This document shows positions 42,987 through 54,402 of a stretch of DNA of 64,000 bases, piece after piece (position 1 is the first letter of the stretch; every line of letters starts with the position of its first letter). The position numbers were made by a program, and so were the translations under genes. The notes below the pieces were generated by a model that was not told where the DNA came from, did not search any database, and was given only the letters and a program-made list of their open reading frames with translations. Source of the stretch: Pannonibacter phragmitetus DSM 14782 (GTDB lineage Bacteria; Pseudomonadota; Alphaproteobacteria; Rhizobiales; Stappiaceae); assembly GCF_000382365.1 (NCBI RefSeq), contig NZ_KB908217.1, forward strand, positions 248,001-312,000, written 5' to 3'.

Positions 42987-44240
42987 ATGATGACTCTCGC
43001 TGGCAGCAATCACACCTTCTCCGGCCGGTATAACCGGCGGCTTGTATTCGACCTCATTCGAGCTGGGGCGGGGGCGAGCCGGCGGAGCCTTGTCGAGCTG
43101 ACGGGGTTGAAGCCCCAGACAATGTCCAACATCTGCAAGGAGTTGATCGACCGGAGTCTCGTACTTGAGGCCGTCCGTCAGGAAGGCGCGCGCGGAGCGC
43201 CGCTGAAGGAGTTGCGAATCCGGCCGGAGGCAGGGTGCGGCATTGGTGTCCATATTGATCATCATGGCCTGACTGCGATCCTCTGCGACCTGACCGGCAG
43301 GGAGCTGGCCCGGGAGGCGGCTGATGTGCGGCTTGATGATCCGGCGGAGACTGCCAGCGTGGTTGCTGCCATCGTGCAGCGGCTGCGCTCTGTGGTGCCT
43401 GAGGTTCCTGCCTGGGGGGTGGGTGTTGCCATGCCAACCCTGCAAGAGGCTGAATTCGAGCATTCTGTCGGTCCGCAGGGCTGGGGTGCATGGACTGGTG
43501 TTCCCGTTGCGGAGACAATCGAAGCAGCTTGCGGCCTGCCTGTGATCATCGAGAATGATGCAACAGCTGCCGCCTTGGCCGAATTGGGGGCAGGGCGTGG
43601 CGCGGGCCTCAGTCACTACGTCCATATTTTCGCAGGTCACGGCCTGGGCGCGGGCATTATCAGCGAAGGAATGCCTTTTCAGGGCTTCATGAACAATGCA
43701 GGCGAAATCGGGCTTCTGACCTGGCCAGCAGATCTTGTGAACCCTGAAGCTGAAGGTCTGACCCCTTTCTCGATCGATGAACTGGCGGCCATGCTCGGCC
43801 GTGATGCCCGGCACATTGCCGCTCCCGGAGTGCTGGAGCAGCTCTACAGTCAGCGAAACAGTGCGCTGATGCGCTGGCTTGACGTCAACTCCCGGCGGTT
43901 GCGGCTGCTGGTGTCCCTGCTTGAAAACATCCTTGATCCGCAGACCATCATCGTTGGCGGGCATTTTCCCTCCATCGTGATCCATTCCCTGATCGACCGG
44001 GCCTATCCTCTGCTGCCTTCCGTCAGTGCGCGGGGGCAGCGGGAGATCCCGCGACTGTGTGCGGGGGCGCTCGGACAGGAAGCTGCTGCGGCAGGGGCGG
44101 CAATGCTGCCCGTCATTGCCCACGGCAGCCCCAGCTTCCGGCGGCTTTCCCTGATGCGTGGGCGCAGCCGGGAGATCGATTTTGAAAGTTGCTTTGACCG
44201 CGTCGCCGGTGCGCCTTCTGAAAAAGACGCTGCGCTCTGA
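42987..44240 (+). CDS. ROK-family transcriptional regulator
   Basis: This encodes a 417-residue ROK repressor. An N-terminal winged HTH (residues 12-70; ASRRSLVELTGLKPQTMSNICKELIDRSL) is followed by a sugar-kinase-like domain with VGVAMPT, IENDATAAALAELGAG and FAGHGLGAGIISEG. The zinc-binding CxCGxxGC motif of NagC and true glucokinases is absent, so it is a sensor, not a kinase. It faces an importer operon and precedes a sugar-type dehydrogenase, and two operator-like sites lie in the divergent region. It probably represses both directions until a sugar or sugar phosphate binds. The start follows two ATG codons with a weak ribosome site. Confidence 0.85.
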   Translation: MMTLAGSNHTFSGRYNRRLVFDLIRAGAGASRRSLVELTGLKPQTMSNICKELIDRSLVLEAVRQEGARGAPLKELRIRPEAGCGIGVHIDHHGLTAILCDLTGRELAREAADVRLDDPAETASVVAAIVQRLRSVVPEVPAWGVGVAMPTLQEAEFEHSVGPQGWGAWTGVPVAETIEAACGLPVIIENDATAAALAELGAGRGAGLSHYVHIFAGHGLGAGIISEGMPFQGFMNNAGEIGLLTWPADLVNPEAEGLTPFSIDELAAMLGRDARHIAAPGVLEQLYSQRNSALMRWLDVNSRRLRLLVSLLENILDPQTIIVGGHFPSIVIHSLIDRAYPLLPSVSARGQREIPRLCAGALGQEAAAAGAAMLPVIAHGSPSFRRLSLMRGRSREIDFESCFDRVAGAPSEKDAAL

Positions 44241-44269
44241 ACCGGCCTTTCCGTGAACAGGATACCAGT

Positions 44270-45430
44270 ATGAGAATCGCCGTTGCCGGTCTTGGTTTCC
44301 GGCTCGCCAATGTGATCGCGTCTTTCCGCAAGGCGCATGCAGGGCTTGAGCTTGTTGGAGTGGCTGACCCGGCGCCCGCCGGTTTGCCGCAGCTGCTGTC
44401 GGCAGGCATGCGCGCCCCGAAAAGTTTCGACTGCGTGCGGGGAATGCTGGCGGAAACGAAGCCGGACCTGCTGATGGTTGGTTCTCCCAATGTGTTCCAT
44501 CTGGAGCATGTGCGGGAGGGGCTGCGCGCAGGTGTCCGGGTGTTTACAGAAAAGCCCGTGGTAACCGATGAGGCGCAGACGCTGGAAATGGCCCGTCTGC
44601 TGGCCGAATATGGCACGCAGAGCGTGCTTGTCGGGCTGGTTCTGCGCTACTCGGACCTCTACCGGGATCTGCGGGCCGCTCAGTCAGCCGGGTATCTGGG
44701 GGAAATCACCTCCATCGAGGCCTCGGAACATATCGCCCCCTATCATGGTGCTTTCTTCATGCGCGACTGGCGCAGGCATACGCGCTATGCGGGGCCTTTC
44801 ATCCTCGAAAAGTGCTGCCATGACATCGACCTCTACGGCAGCATCGCCGGGCGGCGGGTCTCTGCGGTGGCAAGTTTCGGAGGGCGGAAATCCTTTGTGC
44901 CTGAAAACCGGCCGGATGAACTGTCCGCCTATCAGGCCGCGCAATACTACATGAAGCCGAGCGGCTGGGAGCGGGCAGAGGCCGTATTCGAGAGCGACGG
45001 CGACATCATCGACTACCAGACGGCGCTCGTTGAATATGAGGGTGGCGCCACGATGGCTTTTCACACCAACCTCAATGTGCCGGATCAGTTCCGCCGCTTC
45101 TGCATCATCGGCACGAAGGGCATGGCGGAAGGGGATTTCATCCGCAATTATTTCAGCGTTCACTCTGCCGTGTCGGGTGAGAAACTGGCCGGGCGCAGCT
45201 ATGACGGTCATGAGAGTGATCACTATGGCGCCGACGACCAGATGGCTGCCGACATCTTCCAGCATCTGACGGCAGGAGCCGCTCTTCCGGTCAATATTGT
45301 TGCGGCGCTGGAGGCAGGGCTTGTCGCGATCAAGATTGACGAGGCGCGCCGGTCCCGGCGGACGATTGAGCTTGATGAAACCTGGCAGCAGTTTGATGAC
45401 GCGCTGGGCGCGTGGCACCGTCCGGTTTGA
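44270..45430 (+). CDS. Gfo/Idh/MocA-family NAD(P)-dependent oxidoreductase
   Basis: This encodes a 386-residue oxidoreductase. The N-terminal Rossmann fold begins MRIAVAGLGFRLANVIASF, the substrate-binding EKPVVTDEAQTLEMARLL is near residue 93 (K of EKP), and the C-terminal domain has ILEKCCHDIDLYGSI near residue 180, the conserved H/D pair region. The family oxidises sugars, inositols and their phosphates at a hydroxyl, or glycosidically activates them. It lies 29 bases after the ROK gene in the same direction and before a GNAT gene. With the phosphatase and importer across the divide it likely belongs to one catabolic pathway. Confidence 0.87.
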   Translation: MRIAVAGLGFRLANVIASFRKAHAGLELVGVADPAPAGLPQLLSAGMRAPKSFDCVRGMLAETKPDLLMVGSPNVFHLEHVREGLRAGVRVFTEKPVVTDEAQTLEMARLLAEYGTQSVLVGLVLRYSDLYRDLRAAQSAGYLGEITSIEASEHIAPYHGAFFMRDWRRHTRYAGPFILEKCCHDIDLYGSIAGRRVSAVASFGGRKSFVPENRPDELSAYQAAQYYMKPSGWERAEAVFESDGDIIDYQTALVEYEGGATMAFHTNLNVPDQFRRFCIIGTKGMAEGDFIRNYFSVHSAVSGEKLAGRSYDGHESDHYGADDQMAADIFQHLTAGAALPVNIVAALEAGLVAIKIDEARRSRRTIELDETWQQFDDALGAWHRPV

Positions 45431-45443
45431 GGAATTGGTAAAA

Positions 45444-46073
45444 GTGAGTGTAATTCCGGGCTCTTCTGCGTCCTCTGTTTCCATCCGTGCTGTGGCAGTT
45501 GCCGATGAAGCCGCGATCCTTGGTATCTGCCTCAAAACATCGGACTGTGGGCGTGACGGGGCGCGGCTCTTCAATGACGGGCGGCTTCCCGGGCTCGTCT
45601 GGGCGCTGCCCTATGCAAGGCTGTATCCGTCTCATGCTTTCGTGCTCATGCAAGACGGCGAGGTGATGGGCTACTGCGTGGCAACTCCCGATACGGCTGC
45701 CTATGAAGCGCGTCTTGAAGCGGAGTGGTGGCCGGAACTGCGGGCAGAGTTCTGCGGGCGCCGGCCTGCAACGCTGGCGGAAGAGGGCTTGCTCGCCTAT
45801 ATCAAGGCTCCGCAACGGACGGCGGCAGAGATCACAGATGCCTTCCCGGCGCATCTGCATATCAACATACTGCCCCAGATGCAGAAGGGCGGGCATGGCT
45901 CGCGTCTGCTGCGACATCAGCTTGAGGCACTGCGGGCTGCTGGCGTGGGTGGTGTTCACCTTGGCATCGATCCCCGCAACGAAAGCGTGACAGCATTCTA
46001 CCGCAGGTTCGGCTTTACCGGGCTTGTCAGGACGCCTTCCATCATCATGGGCATGAAGCTTGAAACCGTCTGA
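45444..46073 (+). CDS. GNAT-family N-acetyltransferase
   Basis: This encodes a 209-residue acetyltransferase. The acetyl-CoA motif is QMQKGGHGSRLLRHQLEAL near residue 150, followed by GIDPRNESVTAFYRRFGF, the usual motif B. The block AHLHINILPQMQKGGHG resembles the GNAT domain found alone in bacteria and fused to some O-GlcNAcases. The start is GTG 45444, which is preceded by AGGA and follows the dehydrogenase stop by 13 bases; longer readings overlap that gene in another frame. The substrate is probably a small amine or amino sugar connected with the locus, but direct evidence is lacking. Confidence 0.8.
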   Translation: MSVIPGSSASSVSIRAVAVADEAAILGICLKTSDCGRDGARLFNDGRLPGLVWALPYARLYPSHAFVLMQDGEVMGYCVATPDTAAYEARLEAEWWPELRAEFCGRRPATLAEEGLLAYIKAPQRTAAEITDAFPAHLHINILPQMQKGGHGSRLLRHQLEALRAAGVGGVHLGIDPRNESVTAFYRRFGFTGLVRTPSIIMGMKLETV

Positions 46074-46224
46074 ACTGGCGCGGAATTGCGAGTCGCCAGA
46101 GTCACTTGGCCTGGGTGGCTGATGCTCTGAGTCCGCTGCTTCACCTTGCCGCTCACATGAAGCCTTTCTTCACCTTGTGCCGGAACATGAGGCACCTCAG
46201 GGCTTGCACGTACGCTGAGCGTGG

Positions 46225-46242
46225 TATAAAGATATCTTTATA
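46225..46242. promoter_or_regulatory. 18-bp perfect palindrome before the ArsR-MT/metF operon
   Basis: TATAAAGATATCTTTATA is a perfect palindrome 38 bases before the start codon of the ArsR-methyltransferase gene. ArsR-family regulators bind such AT-rich dyads. SahR, an ArsR protein of the SAM cycle in Proteobacteria, is the closest known precedent, so autoregulation and control of metF are likely. Confidence 0.6.
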
Positions 46243-46280
46243 TCAAGAAGCGCCGGTTGCGGCGGTATGGTGTGGGCGGC

Positions 46281-47294
46281 ATGAGCGGCGATCAGCATCT
46301 CTCCATTGATGACCTGTTGTCGGGCCTGCGGGCTGCCGGCGAGCCGAGCCGTCTGCGGCTTCTGGCGCTGCTTGCCCGCAGCGAGCTGACGGTGAAGGAT
46401 GCCACCGCAATCCTCGGACAGAGTCAGCCCCGTATTTCCCGGCATCTGAAGCTGCTGGCCGAAGCTGGTCTGGTGCGCCGCTATCCGGAAGGCTCCTGGG
46501 TGTTCTACCGGCTGGCGGAAGATGCTGCCGGGGATCTGGCCCGGGATCTCGTTGCCCGCCTCACGCCTTCCGATGATGTTCTGGAAGCCGATGCGGCCCG
46601 CTTCGATGCGTTGCGCAAGGCCAAGGCCGAAGAGGCGGCTGCCTATTTCGCCGCCAAGGCGCAGGTGTGGGATCAGGAGCGCTCGCTGCATGTGGCCGAG
46701 CGCGATGTGGAAGCGGCCATGCTGCGGGCGCTTGGCAACAAGCCGTTCCAGTCTTTCCTGGATCTTGGCACCGGCACGGGCCGCCTGCTCGAACTGTTTG
46801 CCCCGCTTTACACCTCTGCGCTGGGCGTGGATGCCTCGCATGACATGCTGGCCGTTGCCCGTGCCAATCTGGCGGGGCAGGGGCTGACGCAGGCGCAGGT
46901 GCGCCATGGCGATATCTATGCCCTCAATGTGCCGCCGGCTTCCTTTGATCTGGTGGCGGTGCATCAGGTGCTCCACTTCCTCGATGATCCGGCCCGTGCC
47001 CTTGCCGAGGCCGCCCGGGCGCTGCGCCCCGGCGGGCGGCTGATGATCGTCGACTTTGCCCCGCATGAGCTTGAGTTCCTGCGCGAGGAGCATGCCCACC
47101 GCCGTCTTGGCTTCTCCCGCGAGCAGATGGGCCGCTGGCTGCAGGGGCTGGGGCTCGACGTGGAAGACGTCACCGATCTTGTGCCTGCAGCCGCAGGCAA
47201 TCATTCAGCTCTGACTGTCACCCTGTGGCTGGCGCGCGACCCGAGGGTCGTGACGGACCTGCCGCTGGCTGATCTAACCCGCGAGGTTGCGTAA
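46281..47294 (+). CDS. ArsR-family regulator fused to a SAM-dependent methyltransferase domain
   Basis: This encodes a 337-residue fusion. Residues 12-85 form an ArsR winged helix (ELTVKDATAILGQSQPRISRHLKLLAEAGLV). Residues 140-300 form a class I methyltransferase domain with motif I FLDLGTGTGRLLEL (159-172) and motif IV FDLVAVHQVLHFL. Fusions of this type lie before metF in many alphaproteobacteria. There they probably sense S-adenosylhomocysteine or SAM through the methyltransferase fold and repress the operon. The metF start follows one base after its stop. ATG 46281 is used; the frame is open from 46257 but has no better start. Confidence 0.85.
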   Translation: MSGDQHLSIDDLLSGLRAAGEPSRLRLLALLARSELTVKDATAILGQSQPRISRHLKLLAEAGLVRRYPEGSWVFYRLAEDAAGDLARDLVARLTPSDDVLEADAARFDALRKAKAEEAAAYFAAKAQVWDQERSLHVAERDVEAAMLRALGNKPFQSFLDLGTGTGRLLELFAPLYTSALGVDASHDMLAVARANLAGQGLTQAQVRHGDIYALNVPPASFDLVAVHQVLHFLDDPARALAEAARALRPGGRLMIVDFAPHELEFLREEHAHRRLGFSREQMGRWLQGLGLDVEDVTDLVPAAAGNHSALTVTLWLARDPRVVTDLPLADLTREVA

Positions 47295-47295
47295 C

Positions 47296-48210
47296 ATGTC
47301 CACTTCCTCCGACGCCCGCCGTTCGCGCGGCAGCGAGAGCGCACCGGTCCAGGTGTCCTTCGAGTTCTTCCCGCCGAAGACGGACAAGATGGAAGCGGCC
47401 CTGTGGTCCACCATCCAGCGCCTGGAGACGCTGTCTCCGTCCTTCGTGTCGGTTACCTATGGCGCGGGCGGCTCCACCCGCGAGCGGACGCACCGCACGG
47501 TCGAGCGCATCCTCAAGGAAACGCCGATGCTGCCGGCCGCCCATCTCACCTGCGTCGGGGCATCCCGCGCGGATGTGGACGCGGTGGTGCAGGATTACTG
47601 GGATCTCGGCGTGCGCCACATCGTGGCCTTGCGCGGCGACCCGCAGGAGGGCATCGGCACGGCTTATGTGCCGCGTGAAGACGGCTATGCCTATGCCAGC
47701 GATCTGGTTGCCGGGATCAAGGCCATCGGCGATTTCGAGATTTCCGTCTCGGGCTATCCGGAACGCCATCCCGAAAGCACGGATTGGCAGATCGAGATCG
47801 ACAACCTGAAGCGCAAGATCGATGCTGGCGCGAGCCGCGTCATCACCCAGTATTTCTTCGACAACAATCTGTTCGAAGCCTATCTGGAGCGCATCGCCAA
47901 AGCGGGTCTCTCCATTCCGGTGGTGCCGGGCATCCTGCCGATCCTGAACTTTGATCAGGTGGTGAAGTTCTCGTCGGGCTGCGGAACCACCATTCCGGAC
48001 TGGCTTTCCCGGCGCTTTGCCGGCCTTGATGATGACGCTGAAACCCGCAAGCTCGTCGGCGCCGCCGTTGCCTATGAGCAGGTGATGGATCTTGTCGACC
48101 GCGGCATCAGCGACTTCCACTTCTACACCATGAACCGCGCTGAACTGACCTTCGCTCTCTGCCATATGCTGGGGCTGGGGCAGGGCGAGACGGCACGTCA
48201 GGTGGCGTGA
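47296..48210 (+). CDS. metF: Methylenetetrahydrofolate reductase MetF
   Basis: This encodes a 304-residue FAD enzyme that reduces 5,10-methylene-THF to 5-methyl-THF, the methyl donor for MetH. The N-terminal VSFEFFPPKTDKMEAAL holds the catalytic Glu, then VSVTYGAGGSTRERT, LRGDPQEG, ITQYFFDNNLF and VVPGILPILN are all standard. The start ATG at 47296 follows GAGG; the preceding TTG at 47287 lies inside the upstream gene. It is co-transcribed with the ArsR-MT regulator. A spacer of about 500 bases with repeats separates it from metH, which it supplies. Confidence 0.93.
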   Translation: MSTSSDARRSRGSESAPVQVSFEFFPPKTDKMEAALWSTIQRLETLSPSFVSVTYGAGGSTRERTHRTVERILKETPMLPAAHLTCVGASRADVDAVVQDYWDLGVRHIVALRGDPQEGIGTAYVPREDGYAYASDLVAGIKAIGDFEISVSGYPERHPESTDWQIEIDNLKRKIDAGASRVITQYFFDNNLFEAYLERIAKAGLSIPVVPGILPILNFDQVVKFSSGCGTTIPDWLSRRFAGLDDDAETRKLVGAAVAYEQVMDLVDRGISDFHFYTMNRAELTFALCHMLGLGQGETARQVA

Positions 48211-48668
48211 GGGGTTCATTCTCTGCTTACATCTCTCCCTTCACTATGGAGGTGAGATGAAAAGGGACGGTTATCCGCTGCCGGGCACGAGGGACGAAGG
48301 CACTGGAATGTAGCTGCAGCGTCGCTTTTCTTACGACGGTCTGCCTGTCAGGCACCAACTCCTCTCCCCCCTTGAGGGGGAGATGCCCCCGGAGGGGGCA
48401 GAGGGGGGTATCTGACCGTCAGCTCATGTGAGAAGTGGTGCTGTGCCGGAACGCTGGCACCCCCCTCTGTCTGCTGGCGCAGACATCTCCCCCTCAAGGG
48501 GGGAGAGGGGTGCTGCGGCAAAAGGAGAGTGCGCTGCTCCTCCTTGAGCCCGGTGTAGAAACCCTCCCAAGGCGGACAGGAACATGTGCCTGACCTCTTG
48601 CCGGGAAGGACGCTTTGGAACACATCCGGCGCGGAGCATCAGGCCTGCGCCGGACAGGAATGATCTTC
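48211..48668. other. metF-metH spacer without a gene
   Basis: No coding region is supported here. The spacer contains a dyad near 48228-48258 (CATCTC/GAGATG), the inverted-repeat element at 48361-48508, and GC-rich DNA leading to the metH leader. Open frames read through the inverted repeat on the minus strand have no family resemblance. Confidence 0.5.
48361..48508. repeat. 148-bp inverted-repeat element between metF and metH
   Basis: The outer arms are perfect over 25 bases (48361-48385 and 48484-48508; the arm carries CTCTCCCCCCTTGAGGGGG). The interior (98 bases) has a second, imperfect pairing around CAGAGGGGGG and CCCCCCTCTG. Transcribed, it folds into a long hairpin. Such mobile, non-coding palindromic elements (RIME-like) are frequent between genes in rhizobia and relatives. 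Confidence 0.7.
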
Positions 48669-48690
48669 AGGTCCGCGTGGCGGACCTTTT
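48669..48690 (+). terminator. Terminator-like hairpin in the metH leader
   Basis: The stem AGGTCCGC (48669-48676) pairs with GCGGACCT (48680-48687) across the loop GTG and is followed by TTT before GTGTGACAGG. It sits 26 bases before the metH start codon. It could be an attenuator or a ribosome-site-proximal structure; no known riboswitch motif is recognised around it. Confidence 0.45.
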
Positions 48691-48715
48691 GTGTGACAGG
48701 AACCGGATCACATCC

Positions 48716-52444
<3,729 letters not shown>

Positions 52445-52492
52445 GGCACGGCATCTGAGAGGCAGGCGGCACGGCGGTGCTGTCTGGCCCTT

Positions 52493-52594
52493 ATACCAAC
52501 TCTCGATGAGCTTGGCTCATCGAGAGTTGGTCAAGCCCGTGCAGCGCTTGAGCATTTTCACGGCGTGATGCGTCAGCATCGAAAGCCTTGGTAT
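52493..52594. repeat. Dispersed hairpin repeat, copy B (most complete)
   Basis: This 102-bp element has ends ATACCAA and TTGGTAT in inverted orientation and a perfect 15-bp stem CCAACTCTCGATGAG/CTCATCGAGAGTTGG around CTTGG near its left end. Copies A (12861-12962) and C (6052-6125) share its block order. It lies 48 bases after the metH stop. It lacks a T tail and so is not an ordinary terminator. Confidence 0.7.
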
Positions 52595-52602
52595 TATGCG
52601 GT

Positions 52603-52923
52603 TCAGCGGCCGGTGGAAGACTCGCCCACTGCAATGAACGAGAAGGAACGGTTCTGCTGGGAGCCGTTCGAGGCGCCGGTGATGGCGGTTGCGCTGGCGG
52701 CCGTGAGGTAGGGGAAGACCACGTTGTCGAGCGGGCTTTCGCTCAGGGTACCCCACAGCACCTGCGAGCCGGTGATGGCCGGCAGGCCGGCGAAGTTGCC
52801 GTTGAACGAGATCTGGTAGACCCCCGGCCCTTCGTTGATGACAGCAAAATCATAGTCTCCTTCACCGCCACTGCCAGAGGCGATCGTTCCGTTGGCGTTC
52901 ACAACGCCCCAAATCGTAGTCAT
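52603..52923 (-). CDS. Small Gly/Ser-rich beta-strand protein, unknown function
   Basis: This encodes a 106-residue protein of regular short strands (WGVVNANGTIASGSGG, FAVINEGPGVYQISFNGNF, PAITGSQVLWG). The pattern of a beta sandwich with GVYxIxF suits the small lectin-like or tail-fibre-tip domains often seen in phage proteins, but I do not recognise a family. ATG 52923 has AAGGAG seven bases upstream, so it is the start. There is no signal peptide. The gene is divergent from azoR by 234 bases and ends next to the dispersed repeat. It may be a remnant or moron of phage origin. Confidence 0.6.
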   Translation of the reverse strand: MTTIWGVVNANGTIASGSGGEGDYDFAVINEGPGVYQISFNGNFAGLPAITGSQVLWGTLSESPLDNVVFPYLTAASATAITGASNGSQQNRSFSFIAVGESSTGR

Positions 52924-53157
52924 GGAATTGCTCCTTGTCAGAGGTGACTGGCAAGAAGGAGGACGCAGCGCGGACGGCGGTGTGAACCTGTCAGAACCAA
53001 CTTTGAGCGGGGCGGCTTCAGGGCGGGGTTTCATGATGATCCGAACAGACTGTTCACCAGCCGTGACCTAGTTATCCGCCGGACGGGAGGTTATCTCTAC
53101 CGCGACGAATAACCGGCACTTCACCTCCCCGGTGTTTCATCTCCAAGGAGAGCTTTG

Positions 53158-53760
53158 ATGTCCAAGACCATCCTCAAGATTGATGCTTCTGCCCGCAAGG
53201 CAGGCTCTGCGACCCGTGACCTCACCGAAAAGCTGGTGAACGGCCTCGCTGCCAAGACCGCTGGCGCCACCGTCGTGACCCGTGACGTTGCCGCCGGCTT
53301 CCCGCTGGTTGACGAAGAGTGGATCGGCGCCAACTTCACCGACCCGGCAGCCCGCACCGATGCGCAGAAGGCGAAGCTTGCCCTTTCCGACAGCCTCGTT
53401 GCCGAGCTGAAGGCTGCTGACGTGATCGTCATCGCCGCTCCGGTTTACAACTTCGGCATTCCGGCTGCGCTCAAGTCCTGGATCGATCTGGTGGCCCGCG
53501 CCCGCGAAACCTTCCAGTACACCGAAGCCGGTCCGGAAGGCCTGCTGAAGGGCAAGAAGGCCTATATTGTTGCAGCTTCTGGCGGCACCCCGGTCGGCTC
53601 GTCCTATGACTATGCCACCACCTACCTGCGTCACGTCTTCGGCTTCCTCGGCATCACCGATGTGGAAGTCGTGGCTGCCGACAAGCTGGCCATGGACGCT
53701 GAAGGCAGCATCAAGGCTGCGAACGAAGCCATCGACACTCTCGTCGCCAAGGCCGCCTGA
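53158..53760 (+). CDS. azoR: FMN-dependent NADH-azoreductase AzoR
   Basis: This encodes a 200-residue flavodoxin-like quinone/azo reductase. The N-terminal DASARKAGSATRDL binds the FMN phosphate, PVYNFGIPAALKSWIDL holds the isoalloxazine ring, and ASGGTPVGSSYDYATTYLRHVFGFLG closes the site. Enzymes of this family reduce quinones and azo dyes with NADH and protect against thiol stress. A strong AAGGAG lies before ATG 53158. It is transcribed alone: a tandem 15-base repeat and a terminator follow. The TTG-like upstream codon is not used. Confidence 0.9.
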   Translation: MSKTILKIDASARKAGSATRDLTEKLVNGLAAKTAGATVVTRDVAAGFPLVDEEWIGANFTDPAARTDAQKAKLALSDSLVAELKAADVIVIAAPVYNFGIPAALKSWIDLVARARETFQYTEAGPEGLLKGKKAYIVAASGGTPVGSSYDYATTYLRHVFGFLGITDVEVVAADKLAMDAEGSIKAANEAIDTLVAKAA

Positions 53761-53815
53761 GTTCAGGTAAAACTGGTTCAGGCAAAACCGGTTCAGGACC
53801 GAGTTCCGCATTCCG

Positions 53816-53848
53816 CAGCCGCCCGAAAGGGCGGCTGTGCTGTTTCTG
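53816..53848 (+). terminator. Rho-independent-type terminator of azoR
   Basis: The stem CAGCCGCCC pairs with GGGCGGCTG across a GAAA tetraloop (53816-53837), followed by the weak T tail TGCTGTTTCTG. Confidence 0.65.
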
Positions 53849-54171
53849 TGCCGCGCCTGTGGCCCTGACGAAAACCGTCTGCCCTTCCGGCCTCCTGAGG
53901 CCTTTGGATAATGTCCATTCCTGATGGGTTTCGTCACCGGCAGTTGCTCATGTCCTTGCCGTGCCTGGGCAATTCAGGGCTTGATGCGCCGGTATCGAGC
54001 GATCTGACGTAAAACGCCCGCCGGACGATCATCCTGCGGGCGCTCCAACTGGATCCCTGATTTTTTGCTGCGCATTTTCTGCGCGGCTGCCGGTCCTTCC
54101 GGCCAGCCAGATTTTCATCTGATGCCTATCTTCCACCCAGCTAGCATCAGATCTGCAGTCCTCCAGGTCTC
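53849..54171. other. Intergenic region without a supported gene
   Basis: No coding region, RNA gene or clear motif is seen. A short run of GC-rich dyads (CGCCCGCCGG / CCTGCGGGCG near 54016-54041) may be structured. Confidence 0.4.
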
Positions 54172-54255
54172 CTACAGCGCACCGATCACAATGGCACCGA
54201 GAAAGACGAAAGCTGCACAGACTGCTATCACGTCAAGATTGCGGACAATCGACAT
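54172..54255 (-). CDS. 27-residue hydrophobic microprotein
   Basis: A complete 27-codon gene runs from ATG (54253-54255) to TAG (54172-54174) and has GGAGG eight bases upstream, one of the best ribosome sites in the window. The product starts with a short polar stretch (MSIVRNLD) and continues as one membrane helix (VIAVCAAFVFLGAIVIGAL). It is a predicted single-pass inner-membrane microprotein. Such microproteins often modulate a larger membrane partner; none is adjacent. The strong ribosome site and clean hydrophobic helix argue against chance, but conservation would settle it. Confidence 0.55.
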   Translation of the reverse strand: MSIVRNLDVIAVCAAFVFLGAIVIGAL

Positions 54256-54402
54256 TGTTTTGCCTCCCGATGTCCTTTCCTGCACGTCTATCAATGTAGG
54301 CAAGGCTGCAGCCCGCGCAAAGCAGAAAATGTGCTGCACTGCGAAAGCAGCCGCATAAACTACCTGCCTTGAAGCAGTAAGGCTTTGATTGTGTGTGTGA
54401 AT

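Noticed and set aside
54065-54358. 97-codon plus-strand frame opposite the microprotein gene
   Set aside because: It has no ribosome site and a random Pro/Ala/Lys/Cys mixture. The minus-strand 27-codon gene has a strong site and a clean hydrophobic helix.
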